Assembly: GCF_900239185.1 (NCBI RefSeq)
Contig: NZ_OENA01000090.1
Coordinates: 1 to 64,000 of the forward strand
Reading direction: 5' to 3'
Origin: Tenacibaculum finnmarkense
GTDB lineage: Bacteria > Bacteroidota > Bacteroidia > Flavobacteriales > Flavobacteriaceae
DNA length: 64,000 bases
This document shows positions 35,140 through 45,065 of this stretch, one piece after another. Below the pieces are notes generated by a model that saw nothing but the letters and a program-made list of their open reading frames with translations, did no database searches and had not been told where the DNA came from. The position numbers and the translations under genes are program-made. Position 1 is the first letter of the stretch. Each line of letters begins with the position of its first letter.

Positions 35140-35805
35140 ATGAATGATACAATACTACCCATCGATTGGCAAAATATTTTAAAGCCAGAATTCGAAAAAA
35201 CATATTTTAAAAAACTAACTAATTTTGTTGATAAAGAGTTTATTGAAAATACTTGTTATCCTAAAAAAGAAAATATATTTAAAGCTTTTAATGATTGTTC
35301 TTTTGATGCTTTAAAAGTGGTTATTATTGGGCAAGATCCATATCATGGAATAGGGCAGGGGAATGGTTTGTGTTTTTCGGTAAATCAAGGAGTAAAGCAT
35401 CCGCCATCATTGGTGAATATTTTTAAAGAACTCGCTACAGATTTGCAAGTATCAACGCCTGTTTCTGGCGATTTATCGCATTGGGCAACTCAAGGGGTTT
35501 TGTTGTTAAACGCTACATTAACCGTTAGAGAAGGCGAGGCAGGGAGCCATCAAAAACAAGGTTGGGAACAATTTACCGATGCTGTTATTCAAAAAATATC
35601 CGAAGAAAAACAAGGTGTTGTGTTTTTACTTTGGGGGAAATTTGCCGAAAAGAAAGGCAGTATTATAAATACAGAAAAACATCCTATTTTTAAAGCACCG
35701 CATCCATCTCCTTTAGGAGCTTGGCGAGGTTGGTTTGGAAGTAAACACTTTTCAAAAACCAATACATTTTTGAAAAGTGTAAACCAAAATCCTATAAAAT
35801 GGTAG
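35140..35805 (+). CDS. ung: Uracil-DNA glycosylase
   Basis: Removes uracil from DNA to start base-excision repair. 221 aa, the usual size. Water-activating loop GQDPYHG with Asp66, the uracil-binding GLCFSV, KHPPSLVNIF, VLLLNATLTVREGEAGSH, and the minor-groove loop HPSPLGAWRGWFGSKHF with His188 are all intact. Its last 14 bp overlap the 3' end of the convergent glycosyltransferase gene. Confidence 0.97.
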   Translation: MNDTILPIDWQNILKPEFEKTYFKKLTNFVDKEFIENTCYPKKENIFKAFNDCSFDALKVVIIGQDPYHGIGQGNGLCFSVNQGVKHPPSLVNIFKELATDLQVSTPVSGDLSHWATQGVLLLNATLTVREGEAGSHQKQGWEQFTDAVIQKISEEKQGVVFLLWGKFAEKKGSIINTEKHPIFKAPHPSPLGAWRGWFGSKHFSKTNTFLKSVNQNPIKW

Positions 35806-36811
35806 TTGCTATGGGGAAATCGACCTGACGATAGTAGGGTGAAATAATTGTTTCTAAAATATTTTTAGTGGTATCGGGGTAGTTTACTTTACTATTTTGC
35901 TGGGTGTGTACCCAGTGAGTAATTTTAGCGACCTGTTTTTTGTTAAAAGTCTTTAAAACAGGTATGCCCATTTCTTTTAAAGCGATGGCATTGCATTGTT
36001 GCTCATATTGATTTTTCATAGGGATTACCAGTAGCTTTTTTTGTAAAAATAAGGCTTCGGCAGGTGTTTCAAAGCCTGCGCCACACATAACCCCTTTGCT
36101 TGAACTGATACTTTTAATAAAACTATCGCCGTTTATTGGTTTGATGATAATGTTATTTTTAATGATGTTTTTTTGTGTGTGTTTCGAAAATACTTCCCAC
36201 TTAATATTTTCAATTTTAGAGAGTACTTTAAGTATTTTTTTATCACTATAAGCAGGTAGGTAAACGGTATAGTGTCCTTTATTAATAATCGGTGTATTTC
36301 TTATTTTTTTACGAATAATAGGGGTGAAAATATCTGAAGAATAGGCTTTAAAATGAAATCCGAATTTTGTTTTTATAGGCGCGTAGTATTTTAAAATTAA
36401 ACGCTCAAAACGAAATTTCCCGTATTTTGGTGCTTTTTTATCTAAAACAGCGCTTTGATGACTCAATGATATAATAGGGCTGTTTTTTAGCTTTGCAGCC
36501 CACGAAGTAATAGGTTCAAAATCATTGATGATTAAATCATATTGAGCAATAGGAACGGCGTTAATTTCTTTAAATAAATTGCTGATTTTCGCCTGTTTTA
36601 TGGTTTGCCAAATGTTAATTCCGCCATTTTTTCCAAAGATAAAACTCAATCCGTAATACTTGTATTTAACCTCAAAAGGAAGTGCTAATTCACATTGATA
36701 TCCGCTTGTTAAAACATCAACATCTGCTATTTCTTTTAAGTAAGGGATTATTTCAATAGCTCTGCTTGCGTGTCCGTTTCCTGTGCCTTGAAAAGCGTAT
36801 AATATTTTCAT
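35792..36811 (-). CDS. MJ1255-like glycosyltransferase family protein
   Basis: 339 aa, cytoplasmic. The opening MKILYAFQGTGNGHASRAIE is the nucleotide-sugar-type loop of GT-B enzymes, and the C-terminal GVMCGAGFETPAEALFLQKKLLVIPMKNQYEQQCNA matches the donor-binding half. The pattern fits the MJ1255/VC2487-type glycosyltransferases of Bacteroidota; donor and acceptor are unknown. It is 5 bp downstream of the LpxH-like gene, suggesting a role in envelope glycolipids. Confidence 0.82.
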   Translation of the reverse strand: MKILYAFQGTGNGHASRAIEIIPYLKEIADVDVLTSGYQCELALPFEVKYKYYGLSFIFGKNGGINIWQTIKQAKISNLFKEINAVPIAQYDLIINDFEPITSWAAKLKNSPIISLSHQSAVLDKKAPKYGKFRFERLILKYYAPIKTKFGFHFKAYSSDIFTPIIRKKIRNTPIINKGHYTVYLPAYSDKKILKVLSKIENIKWEVFSKHTQKNIIKNNIIIKPINGDSFIKSISSSKGVMCGAGFETPAEALFLQKKLLVIPMKNQYEQQCNAIALKEMGIPVLKTFNKKQVAKITHWVHTQQNSKVNYPDTTKNILETIISPYYRQVDFPIATTIL

Positions 36812-36816
36812 AGAAA

Positions 36817-37689
36817 TTATTTTTTTAGGATATTAAATTCTTCTAAAAGCTCATCAAAAAGTTTACTGTTGCTGCTTTCAGCACTTTTAAAATCAGTATG
36901 ATTTGTCTCTAAATCAGTAGGTATGTTTTTAGCAATTTCATCTTTTTCATAGTCATATAACGACCATTTTTGATCAACATATTCTAGGGCAGTTAAGTTT
37001 TCAATCCAATCGCCAGAATTTAAATAAGTAGTTTGACCATTTTCGTTTTTTATCAATTTTATTTCAGGCTGATGTATATGCCCACATACCACATAATCAT
37101 AGCCGTTAGAAATGGCAATATCAGAAGCCGTAGTTTCAAAATTATTGATAAATTTTACAGCGCCTTTAACACTGTTTTTTATCTTTTTAGAAAAAGATAA
37201 TTTTCCATAACCTAGTTTATTACTAAACCAATTTGCGGCAATATTTATCAGTATTAAAGTATCATAACCAATACTGCCTAGTTTTGCCAACCATTTAGAA
37301 TGTTGCATAGTAACGTCAAATACATCACCATGAAAAAACCAGCCTTTTTTGCCGTCAATATCTAAAACAACTTTGTTGACTATTTCGAAACTACCAAGTC
37401 GAAATCCTTTAAATTTACGAAGCATTTCATCATGATTTCCTGTAATATAGTACACCTTGGTATCCGAAGTTATATACGACATGAGTTGCTTTATAATTTT
37501 CATGTGGGATTTAGGAAAGTAACTTTTCTTAAATTGCCAAATGTCAATAATATCGCCATTTAAAATTAAAATCTTTGGTGCTACAGTTTTTAAATAATTA
37601 TGAAGTTCTTTTGCTTTACATCCATAAGTACCTAAATGAACATCAGAAATAACAACAATATCTAATTTTCGTTTCTTGTTTTTTATCAT
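36817..37689 (-). CDS. UDP-2,3-diacylglucosamine pyrophosphatase-like metallophosphoesterase
   Basis: About 290 aa from ATG 37689; a TTG ten codons earlier is less likely. Calcineurin-type metal motifs are complete: DVHLG (D16, H18), NGDIID (D46), GNHDE (N85, H86), then FHGDVFD and CGHIHQPEI. The family includes LpxH, which hydrolyses UDP-diacylglucosamine in lipid A synthesis, but this longer form (290 versus about 240) with W-rich LAKLGSIGYDTLILIN insert is a Bacteroidota variant whose substrate I cannot confirm. It pairs with the glycosyltransferase immediately downstream. Confidence 0.82.
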   Translation of the reverse strand: MIKNKKRKLDIVVISDVHLGTYGCKAKELHNYLKTVAPKILILNGDIIDIWQFKKSYFPKSHMKIIKQLMSYITSDTKVYYITGNHDEMLRKFKGFRLGSFEIVNKVVLDIDGKKGWFFHGDVFDVTMQHSKWLAKLGSIGYDTLILINIAANWFSNKLGYGKLSFSKKIKNSVKGAVKFINNFETTASDIAISNGYDYVVCGHIHQPEIKLIKNENGQTTYLNSGDWIENLTALEYVDQKWSLYDYEKDEIAKNIPTDLETNHTDFKSAESSNSKLFDELLEEFNILKK

Positions 37690-37830
37690 TTTAAAAAGTA
37701 TCCTAATGTATTTATACAAACATACTTTTCAAATGTGTTTTAATCTTAAGCAAATTGTGAAGTATTCGCAGTCAAATCTTTAAACAAAGGTAAACGCTGT
37801 GTATTACTAATGTAAATATTTAGAATGTAA

Positions 37831-37874
37831 AAAAGACGTAAAAACATGGTTTTAGCCAAGTATTTACGTCTTTT
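37831..37874 (-). terminator. Terminator downstream of secA
   Basis: AAAAGACGTAAA and TTTACGTCTTTT pair around a 20-nt loop, 22 bp past the secA stop. Confidence 0.75.
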
Positions 37875-37895
37875 AAAGCGTGTATTAAAGGTTAT

Positions 37896-40800
37896 TTATT
37901 TTTGATAAACCACCCATTTCCCTGATTCTAATAAAGGGATTGCTTGTTTGTATTTTAATTCTTTTTCTTCACCAGACATCACATTTTTGATGGTAACTTT
38001 TTCGTTACGCCCAACCTTTGGTTCTTCACGAACAATCGTTTCGGTAATAGGTTGTTCTTCTTGCGTTTGCTGATTACGAGCATTACTCATTGCTTGTTGC
38101 GAAGAGTTTTGAACCTCGTCTTTATGGGTGTCAAATTGCTGAATTTCTTGGTGTTCAGGAGCTTCCGATACTTGATCGGCATCTTGGCTAGGTAAATGTC
38201 CTTTAAATAAGAAAGATAACACTTCTTTATTGATGACATCAACAGTAGCTTGAAATAATTCAAAAGCTTCAAATTTGTACACTAATAAAGGATCTTTTTG
38301 TTCGTAGGTAGCATTTTGAACGGTTTGTTTTAATTCGTCCATTTTACGTAAATGATCCTTCCAGTTTTCATCAATAATAGATAACGTGATGTTCTTTTCA
38401 AAATCGTTTACTAATGATTTTCCTTCCGACTCATAAGCTTCCTTTAAATCGGTAACCACCTGTACTGTTTTAGCGCCATCGGTAAAAGGAACTACAATGC
38501 GTTCGTAGCGATCTCCTTCGGTTTCAAAAACATTTTTAATAACAGGAAAGGCAGTATGTGCATGTCTTTCGGTGTCTTTTTTATAATGAGCAGAAACAAT
38601 TGCATACAATTTATCAGTTAATTCTTCTTCGTTGAATTTTTTAAATTCTTCTTCAGAAAAAGGAGAAGTCATTGCCGAAAAACGAATTAATTCAAACTCA
38701 AAATTCGTGTAATTATGACTCGCTTTATTTTGCTTTACAATTGAACTACAAGTGTCATAAATCATGATTGCAATGTCGATTTGTAAACGCTGCCCATCTA
38801 AGGCATGACGACGACGTTTGTAAATAAACTCACGTTGTGCGTTCATAATATCATCGTATTCTAATAAACGCTTACGAATACCAAAGTTATTTTCTTCTAC
38901 TTTTTTCTGCGCTCTTTCAATAGATTTTGAAATCATAGAATGTTGAATTACTTCCCCATCTTTTAATCCCATTCTGTCCATCATTTTGGCAATTCTATCA
39001 GAACCAAATAAACGCATTAAATTATCATCCAAAGCAACATAAAATTGCGTCGAACCAACATCTCCCTGACGACCCGCACGACCACGTAACTGACGGTCAA
39101 CACGACGAGAATCATGACGTTCTGTACCAACAATAGCCAAACCACCATTATCTTTTACTTCTTTTGATAATTTAATATCCGTACCACGACCCGCCATGTT
39201 TGTAGCAATCGTTACAATTCCTGCATTACCAGCTTGTGCAACTACATCGGCTTCACGTTTGTGTAATTTTGCGTTTAATATATTATGAGGAATTTTACGC
39301 ATTTGTAACATTCTTCCTAATAATTCTGATATTTCTACAGATGTTGTTCCAATAAGAACCGGACGACCTGCGTTCGATAATTTTACAACATCTTCAATAA
39401 CAGCGTTGTATTTTTCACGGGTAGTTTTGTAAACTAAATCTTCTTTATCATCTCTTTGGATAGGTCTGTTTGTTGGAATTTCAACAACATCTAATTTATA
39501 AATTTCCCAAAACTCTCCAGATTCTGTAATCGCCGTACCTGTCATTCCAGATAATTTGCGATACATTCTAAAGTAATTCTGTAAAGTAACCGTTGCAAAA
39601 GTTTGCGTAGCATCTTCAATGTTTACGTTTTCTTTAGCTTCTAGTGCTTGGTGTAATCCGTCAGAGTAGCGACGACCGTCCATAATACGACCCGTTTGCT
39701 CATCAACAATCATTACTTTATTTTCCATAACCACATATTCCACATCTTTTTCAAAAACAGTATATGCTTTTAAAAGTTGATTCATCGTATGGATACGTTC
39801 GCTTTTTACGCTAAAATCACGGTATAATTCTTCTTTTTTATTGGCTTTATCTTCAACAGAATCTTCACTTTTGTCAATTTGACCTACAATAACACTAATG
39901 TCAGGTAAAACGAAAAAGGTGTTATTTTGTGTTTTTTCTGATAAATGATTAATTCCTTTATCAGTTAAATCAATTTGATTGTTTTTTTCTTCCACAGTAA
40001 ACCATAATTCGTTATCTACCTCAGGCATTAACTTATTATTGTCTTGCATGTAAAAGTTTTCGGTTTTTTGAAGAATTTGTTTAATTCCTTCTGTAGATAA
40101 AAACTTAATTAATGCTTTGTTTTTAGGAAGCCCTCTATAAACTCTAAATAATAAGAAACCACCTTCTTTTTCGTCACCAGCTTTTAATAAACGTCTTGCT
40201 TCTGCTAAAACTCCTACTAAATATTTGTTTTGTAATGAAACTAAATCGGCAACCAAAGGTTTTAATTCGTTAAACTCATGACGATCTCCTTGAGCCACAG
40301 GACCTGATATAATTAAAGGTGTACGAGCATCATCAATTAAAACAGAATCTACTTCATCAATAATAGCGTAGTTAGGCGCTCTTTGTACTAAATCATCTTT
40401 AGAAGATGCCATGTTATCACGTAAATAATCGAAACCGAATTCGTTATTTGTTCCGTAGGTAATATCGGCGTTATAAGCGTTTCTACGTTCTTCTGAATTT
40501 GGCTGATGAAAATCTACACAATCTGTAGATAATCCGTGGAATTCAAAAATTGGAGCCATCCAAGCTCTATCTCGTTTTGCTAAGTAATCATTTACAGTTA
40601 CTACGTGTACACCGTTACCAGTTAAGGCATTTAAATAAACGGGTAGAGTAGATACTAATGTTTTACCTTCACCTGTCATCATTTCGGCAATTTTACCTTG
40701 ATGTAAAACAGAACCACCAATTAATTGTACGTCATAATGTACCATGTCCCAGGCAACTTCTTTACCAGCGGCATCCCATGAACTCGCCCAAAAAGCTTTA

Positions 40801-41252
40801 TCTTCTTGTAAGGTAACATGTGCTCTGGTTGCTGATAATTCTCTATCAAAAGCAGATGCGGTAACTTCTACGGCATCATTTTCGGTAAAACGTTTTGCAG
40901 TTTCTTTAACTAAAGCAAAAGCTTCAGGCATAATTTCTAGTAAAACAGCTTCCGATTTTTCGTAGGCTTGGTCTTTTAACTTGTCAATTTGAGCATATAT
41001 TTCTTCCTGACGGTCAATATCAGCAGTTAATGCTTCTGTTTCTAAAGTCGCGATTGTATCTGTAAAAGATTTTGTAGCTTCTTTAATTTTTGATTTAAAT
41101 TCGATAGTCTTTGTTCGCAATCCATCATTGGATAAACTATTGAATGATTTTTCAAAGTATTGTACTTTCTCAACAATTGGTTGTAAAAGTTTTAAGTCTT
41201 TTTGTTGTTTATCACCAACAAAAATTTTAAGAATCGAATTTAAAACGCTCAT
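37896..41252 (-). CDS. secA: Preprotein translocase ATPase SecA
   Basis: ATP-driven motor that pushes unfolded preproteins through SecYEG. 1118 aa, normal for Bacteroidota, which carry longer forms than E. coli (901). Walker A MMTGEGKTL near 187-196, DEVDSVLIDDARTPLIISG, Walker B-region RDFSVKSERIHTMNQLLKA, MDGRRYSDGLHQALEAKE, GMTGTA, TNMAGRGTDI and RQLRGRAGRQGD are all present. The segment between the DEVD motif and the DGRRYSDG motif is enlarged (about 230 residues), a phylum trait. The C-terminus lacks the CxCxSG zinc motif that binds SecB and ends in a Bacteroidota-type tail. Single gene with its own terminator. Confidence 0.97.
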   Translation of the reverse strand: MSVLNSILKIFVGDKQQKDLKLLQPIVEKVQYFEKSFNSLSNDGLRTKTIEFKSKIKEATKSFTDTIATLETEALTADIDRQEEIYAQIDKLKDQAYEKSEAVLLEIMPEAFALVKETAKRFTENDAVEVTASAFDRELSATRAHVTLQEDKAFWASSWDAAGKEVAWDMVHYDVQLIGGSVLHQGKIAEMMTGEGKTLVSTLPVYLNALTGNGVHVVTVNDYLAKRDRAWMAPIFEFHGLSTDCVDFHQPNSEERRNAYNADITYGTNNEFGFDYLRDNMASSKDDLVQRAPNYAIIDEVDSVLIDDARTPLIISGPVAQGDRHEFNELKPLVADLVSLQNKYLVGVLAEARRLLKAGDEKEGGFLLFRVYRGLPKNKALIKFLSTEGIKQILQKTENFYMQDNNKLMPEVDNELWFTVEEKNNQIDLTDKGINHLSEKTQNNTFFVLPDISVIVGQIDKSEDSVEDKANKKEELYRDFSVKSERIHTMNQLLKAYTVFEKDVEYVVMENKVMIVDEQTGRIMDGRRYSDGLHQALEAKENVNIEDATQTFATVTLQNYFRMYRKLSGMTGTAITESGEFWEIYKLDVVEIPTNRPIQRDDKEDLVYKTTREKYNAVIEDVVKLSNAGRPVLIGTTSVEISELLGRMLQMRKIPHNILNAKLHKREADVVAQAGNAGIVTIATNMAGRGTDIKLSKEVKDNGGLAIVGTERHDSRRVDRQLRGRAGRQGDVGSTQFYVALDDNLMRLFGSDRIAKMMDRMGLKDGEVIQHSMISKSIERAQKKVEENNFGIRKRLLEYDDIMNAQREFIYKRRRHALDGQRLQIDIAIMIYDTCSSIVKQNKASHNYTNFEFELIRFSAMTSPFSEEEFKKFNEEELTDKLYAIVSAHYKKDTERHAHTAFPVIKNVFETEGDRYERIVVPFTDGAKTVQVVTDLKEAYESEGKSLVNDFEKNITLSIIDENWKDHLRKMDELKQTVQNATYEQKDPLLVYKFEAFELFQATVDVINKEVLSFLFKGHLPSQDADQVSEAPEHQEIQQFDTHKDEVQNSSQQAMSNARNQQTQEEQPITETIVREEPKVGRNEKVTIKNVMSGEEKELKYKQAIPLLESGKWVVYQK

Positions 41253-41337
41253 TTTTAAAATATTATTAGGTAGCTTTTTAACGTTTGGTTAATAGAGCTA
41301 GTTATATGTTTATATTTAAAGTAGGTATTAGTATGTA

Positions 41338-41370
41338 AAAAAAAAACCTCTTAATAGAGGCTTTTTTTTG
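41338..41370 (-). terminator. Short terminator between the DUF2795 gene and secA
   Basis: AAAACCTC, loop TTAATA, GAGGCTTTTTTTT. The stem is short but the T/A tracts are long. Confidence 0.6.
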
Positions 41371-41381
41371 GGTCGGTATTC

Positions 41382-41603
41382 TTAGTATTCCTCTTCGTTC
41401 CAAAGATAATCTTCTTCGGTCGGATAGTCAGGCCAAATTTCAATTATTGAGTCGTAAGAATCACCTTCGTCTTCAATATCTTGTAAGTTTTCAACCACTT
41501 CTAAAGGCGCTCCGGTACGAATAGCATAATCAATTAATTCGTCTTTCGTTGCAGGCCAAGGTGCATCTGCTAAATAAGAAGCTAGTTCAAGTGTCCAATA
41601 CAT
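41382..41603 (-). CDS. DUF2795-like small protein
   Basis: 73-aa acidic protein: MYWTLELASYLADAPWPATK, then DELIDYAIRTGAPLEVVENLQDI and a Glu/Asp/Tyr-rich tail (YPTEEDYLWNEEEY). The pattern matches the DUF2795 family seen in Bacteroidota, often near secA. No function is known. The stop is followed by a small hairpin. Confidence 0.8.
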   Translation of the reverse strand: MYWTLELASYLADAPWPATKDELIDYAIRTGAPLEVVENLQDIEDEGDSYDSIIEIWPDYPTEEDYLWNEEEY

Positions 41604-41669
41604 TTTTTATCTGTTTAAGTAAGATTATCACAAACATAAATTTTTATTTGTAATAAGCCAAGTGTTTTT

Positions 41670-42242
41670 TTATAGTTTTTCAGGAGTCCATTTAACCTCC
41701 GTGATGTTTAAATTTTTATTCAATTTTCGTGCCACTACAAATAAATAGTCAGAAAGTCGGTTTAAATAACGTAAAATACTAGCATCAACCGTTTCTTCAG
41801 CGTTTAATGCTACCACAAAACGTTCTGCTCTACGACAAACACAGCGAGCTATGTGACAAAATGACACAGTTTCGTGTCCGCCTGGTAATATGAAATGAGT
41901 CATTTGTGGTAAATGGGCGTTCATGGCATCAATTTCATCTTCTAAAAAAACAATAGAAGCATCTGTTATCTTATAAATATTTAAGCGCTCTTTACCATTT
42001 TTTAAGGTTTCTTTTTCAGGGGGTGTGGCAAGCATTGCGCCTAGGGTAAATAAATCGCCTTGAATTTTAAGCAAGCTTTTTTTAATAGTTTGATCGGTTG
42101 TTTTATCGCCAATTAAACCGATATAAGAATTTAATTCGTCAACCGTTCCGTAGCTTTCAATACGCAAATGATGTTTAGGTACACGTGTTCCTCCAAATAA
42201 TGCTGTACTGCCTTTGTCGCCAGTTTTAGTGTATATTTTCAT
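41670..42242 (-). CDS. PduO-type cob(I)alamin adenosyltransferase
   Basis: Transfers adenosyl from ATP to reduced cobalamin, making coenzyme B12 for mutases. 190 aa. N-terminal ATP site KIYTKTGDKGSTALFGGTRV, SYGTVDELNSYIG, and the C-terminal RCVCRRAERFVVAL and NRLSDYLFVVAR motifs identify the MMAB/PduO family. It lies 16 bp after the thioesterase gene. No cobalamin biosynthesis or mutase gene is in the window. Confidence 0.92.
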   Translation of the reverse strand: MKIYTKTGDKGSTALFGGTRVPKHHLRIESYGTVDELNSYIGLIGDKTTDQTIKKSLLKIQGDLFTLGAMLATPPEKETLKNGKERLNIYKITDASIVFLEDEIDAMNAHLPQMTHFILPGGHETVSFCHIARCVCRRAERFVVALNAEETVDASILRYLNRLSDYLFVVARKLNKNLNITEVKWTPEKL

Positions 42243-42258
42243 AAATAGTAGTGGTTTT

Positions 42259-42666
42259 TTATATGGTTTGTAAACTTAAGGCTTCTAAAATATAGTCAGG
42301 GCAGCGCATCGGTTTTTTTGTTTTCATATTGATAAAAGCCAAAACAGTACTTCCTGTACAGATTAATTGCTTGTTTTGATTGGTAATTTCATACTCAAAT
42401 TCAATTTTAACAGCAGGTGTTTTTTTAATACTTGTTGTAATGCTTAATTCATCATCATACAGTGCCGATTTTTTAAAATTACATAATAATGAAATGACAG
42501 GCAACATAACACCGTTTTCCTCCATAAATTTATAAGTAACTCCTGAAGAGCGTAATAATTCGGTGCGGCCTATTTCAAAATACTGTGCATAATTACCATA
42601 ATATACAACGCCCATCTGATCTGTTTCGGCATAACGAACACGAACTGTGGTTTTATTTTTTTTCAA
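42259..42666 (-). CDS. YbgC/4HBT-family acyl-CoA thioesterase
   Basis: 135-aa hot-dog fold protein. The motif RVRYAETDQMGVVYYGNYAQYFEIGRTELLR carries the catalytic aspartate (ETDQMG) typical of YbgC-type thioesterases. It begins with TTG (42666); no ATG is available before residue 18. Substrates may be short-chain or 4-hydroxybenzoyl-type acyl-CoAs; a Tol-Pal link known from proteobacteria is not supported here. It is divergent from dnaA, sharing an intergenic region of 181 bp. Confidence 0.86.
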   Translation of the reverse strand: MKKNKTTVRVRYAETDQMGVVYYGNYAQYFEIGRTELLRSSGVTYKFMEENGVMLPVISLLCNFKKSALYDDELSITTSIKKTPAVKIEFEYEITNQNKQLICTGSTVLAFINMKTKKPMRCPDYILEALSLQTI

Positions 42667-42750
42667 AGTATCTTTTGTTTTAAATTTACAGGAACGTTAC
42701 GTATAAAATAATTAAGAAGCAATAGGTACTGAATTTTTTTATCCTAAATT

Positions 42751-42759
42751 TTATTCACA
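42751..42759 (+). promoter_or_regulatory. Candidate DnaA box upstream of dnaA
   Basis: TTATTCACA fits the TTATnCACA DnaA-box consensus exactly, 89 bp before the dnaA start. Only one perfect box is seen, so autoregulation is more plausible than an origin. Confidence 0.45.
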
Positions 42760-42847
42760 TTTTTGCACTCTCGTACCAAGGCGAAATCCTCTTAGCCCTT
42801 ACAAAAGAATAAAAATTAACAACTAAAATTGTTTTTAACCCAAATAA

Positions 42848-44272
42848 ATGACTAAAACTGCTGATTCAGTTTGGAAGGAATGCTTATCTTTTATTAAAGA
42901 TAACATTAAACACCAAGCATATAAAACTTGGTTTGAGCCAATTAAACCTGTTAAATTAGCTGAAGAAGCTCTTACAGTTCAAGTGCCTAGTAAATTTTTT
43001 TACGAATGGCTAGAAGAGCATTATATTAAGTTGTTAAGAGTTGCTTTGGTTAAAGAATTAGGTGCCGATGCTAGGTTAATTTATGATGTACGATTAGAAA
43101 ACACCTATAGCAGTAACAGCCCTCAAATAGTTAAAATACCGAGTTCAAATCGGAAAGCGGTAAAATCGCCTAAAACTACTGTGCCAACAGAGTCAAAAAG
43201 AGAGTTGAAAAATCCTTTTGTGATTCCTGGTTTACAGAAAGTTAAAATAGAATCGCAATTAAACCCGAACTATAATTTTATCAATTATATAGAAGGCGAT
43301 GCTAATAGGTTGGCACGTTCTGCGGGTATGGCTGTGGCTAATAAACCTGGAGGAACGTCGTTTAATCCGTTATTGGTTTACGGTCCTGTTGGGCTAGGAA
43401 AAACACATTTAGTACAAGCAATTGGGGTTGAGGTAAAAGATAAATATCCTGATAAAACCGTTTTATATATTTCTTCGGAAAAATTCACCCAGCAATTTAT
43501 TGATTCGGTAAAATCGAACACTAGAAACGATTTTATTCATTTTTATGAAATGGTCGATGTATTAATTATTGATGATATTCAATTTTTATCTGGTAAAACA
43601 GGTACGCAAGAAGTGTTTTTTCATATTTTTAATCATTTACATCAAAATGGAAAACAGGTAATTTTAACTTCGGATAAAGCCCCTGTAGATATGCAAGATA
43701 TTGAATTGCGTTTATTGTCTCGTTTTAAATGGGGATTATCAGCCGAATTACAAGCACCTTCTTTTGAAACTCGTGTTTCGATACTTCATAATAAATTGTA
43801 TCAAGATGGTGTTGAAATGCCTGAAGATGTAATTGAATATATCGCCAAAAATGTAAAGGCGAATGTTCGTGAATTAGAAGGGGTTATTATTTCGATGATT
43901 GCCCAAGCATCATTTAATAAAAGAGATTTTACTGTTAGCTTAGCAAGGGAAATTGTTGATAAATTTGTAAAAACAACCCAGCGAGAAATATCAATTGATT
44001 ATATTCAAAGAGTTGTTGCTAAATATTTTGAAATGGATGTAGCTATGTTACAGTCTAAAACTCGTAAAAGACATATTGTTCAGGCGCGTCAATTAGCCAT
44101 GTTTTTTGCAAAGCGTTTAACAAAGTTATCATTAGCGAGTATTGGAAGTCAAATAGGTAAAAGAGATCATGCTACGGTATTACATGCCTGTAAAACTGTT
44201 GATAATTTAACAGAAACAGATAAGAAATTTAAAAAATATGTAGAGGAATTAACCGCTAAATTAACTTTTTAA
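42848..44272 (+). CDS. dnaA: Chromosomal replication initiator DnaA
   Basis: Binds DnaA boxes at oriC and melts the origin. 474 aa with all four domains: N-terminal domain (VWKECLSFIKDNIKHQAYKTWFEPI), a linker at about 90-135, the AAA+ core with Walker A GPVGLGKTHLVQAIG, Walker B VLIIDDIQFLSGK and ELRLLSRFKWGL, and the C-terminal helix-turn-helix with signature GKRDHATVLHACKTVDN. ATG at 42848. A DnaA box lies upstream. Followed by the RsmI-like gene on the same strand after 55 bp. Confidence 0.98.
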   Translation: MTKTADSVWKECLSFIKDNIKHQAYKTWFEPIKPVKLAEEALTVQVPSKFFYEWLEEHYIKLLRVALVKELGADARLIYDVRLENTYSSNSPQIVKIPSSNRKAVKSPKTTVPTESKRELKNPFVIPGLQKVKIESQLNPNYNFINYIEGDANRLARSAGMAVANKPGGTSFNPLLVYGPVGLGKTHLVQAIGVEVKDKYPDKTVLYISSEKFTQQFIDSVKSNTRNDFIHFYEMVDVLIIDDIQFLSGKTGTQEVFFHIFNHLHQNGKQVILTSDKAPVDMQDIELRLLSRFKWGLSAELQAPSFETRVSILHNKLYQDGVEMPEDVIEYIAKNVKANVRELEGVIISMIAQASFNKRDFTVSLAREIVDKFVKTTQREISIDYIQRVVAKYFEMDVAMLQSKTRKRHIVQARQLAMFFAKRLTKLSLASIGSQIGKRDHATVLHACKTVDNLTETDKKFKKYVEELTAKLTF

Positions 44273-44327
44273 TAAAGCGATTCATGTTAAAATATTTCTT
44301 CAAAATAGGCAATTTAAAAAAGACAAA

Positions 44328-45032
44328 ATGAAAGGTAAATTATATTTAATACCAACAACGTTAGGAGACACAGAGCCTTTAGAGGTAATGCCGATTTCTG
44401 TTAAAAAAGTAATAGAGCATCTTGATTTTTTTATTGTAGAAAATGAAAAATCAGCAAGAGGGTTTATTAAAAAGATTACGCCTAATAAATCACAACCTTC
44501 TTTAGAATTATTATTGTTAGACAAGTATTCGAATGATATTGAAACACAAAATTATTTAGATGTTTGTGAAAAAGGTATTTCTATTGGATTATTATCAGAT
44601 GCGGGTGTTCCTGCGGTTGCCGATCCAGGTGCAATGATTGTAAAATTAGCGCACGAAAAAGGCATTCAGGTAGTACCTTTGGTAGGTCCTTCCTCTATTT
44701 TAATGGCAATGATGGGTTCAGGAATGAATGGGCAGAGCTTTGCTTTTAATGGGTATTTACCTATTGATAAATCAGACAGAAAACGTGCAATTAAAGAGTT
44801 AGAAAAGCTTTCTAGTGTTAAAAATCAATCACAAATTTTTATAGAAACGCCGTATCGAAATGAAAAAATGTTAGATGATTTAAGAAATGTTTTATCGGCA
44901 GATACACGTGTTTGTGTTGCCTGCGATATTACACTTCCTTCGGAATATATAAAAACTTTTACCGTTAAAGAATGGAAGCATATAAAAACAGATTTGCATA
45001 AACGCCCAACTATTTTTATTATTCATAAATAG
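44328..45032 (+). CDS. RsmI-like SAM-dependent methyltransferase (tetrapyrrole methylase fold)
   Basis: 234 aa. GKLYLIPTTLGD at the start, GLLSDAGVPAVADPGAMIVKLAHEKG, VVPLVGPSSILMAMMGSGMNGQSFAFNGYLP and IFIETPYRNEKML are the ordered motifs of the RsmI group, which methylates the 2'-O of C1402 of 16S rRNA. This shorter Bacteroidota form is a paralogue group of RsmI, so the exact target is inferred. It is downstream of dnaA and ends in a terminator. Confidence 0.85.
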   Translation: MKGKLYLIPTTLGDTEPLEVMPISVKKVIEHLDFFIVENEKSARGFIKKITPNKSQPSLELLLLDKYSNDIETQNYLDVCEKGISIGLLSDAGVPAVADPGAMIVKLAHEKGIQVVPLVGPSSILMAMMGSGMNGQSFAFNGYLPIDKSDRKRAIKELEKLSSVKNQSQIFIETPYRNEKMLDDLRNVLSADTRVCVACDITLPSEYIKTFTVKEWKHIKTDLHKRPTIFIIHK

Positions 45033-45065
45033 TAAGGTATAAATTAAGGTATAAAATTATATATA

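Noticed and set aside
39350..40350. Enlarged middle part of SecA as a novel insertion
   Set aside because: Bacteroidota SecA proteins are generally about 1100 residues with this extra segment, so it is a lineage trait and not specific to this strain.
42667..42847. Replication origin upstream of dnaA
   Set aside because: Only one perfect DnaA box and no AT-rich iteron cluster was seen in the 181-bp gap; a regulatory site is enough to explain it.
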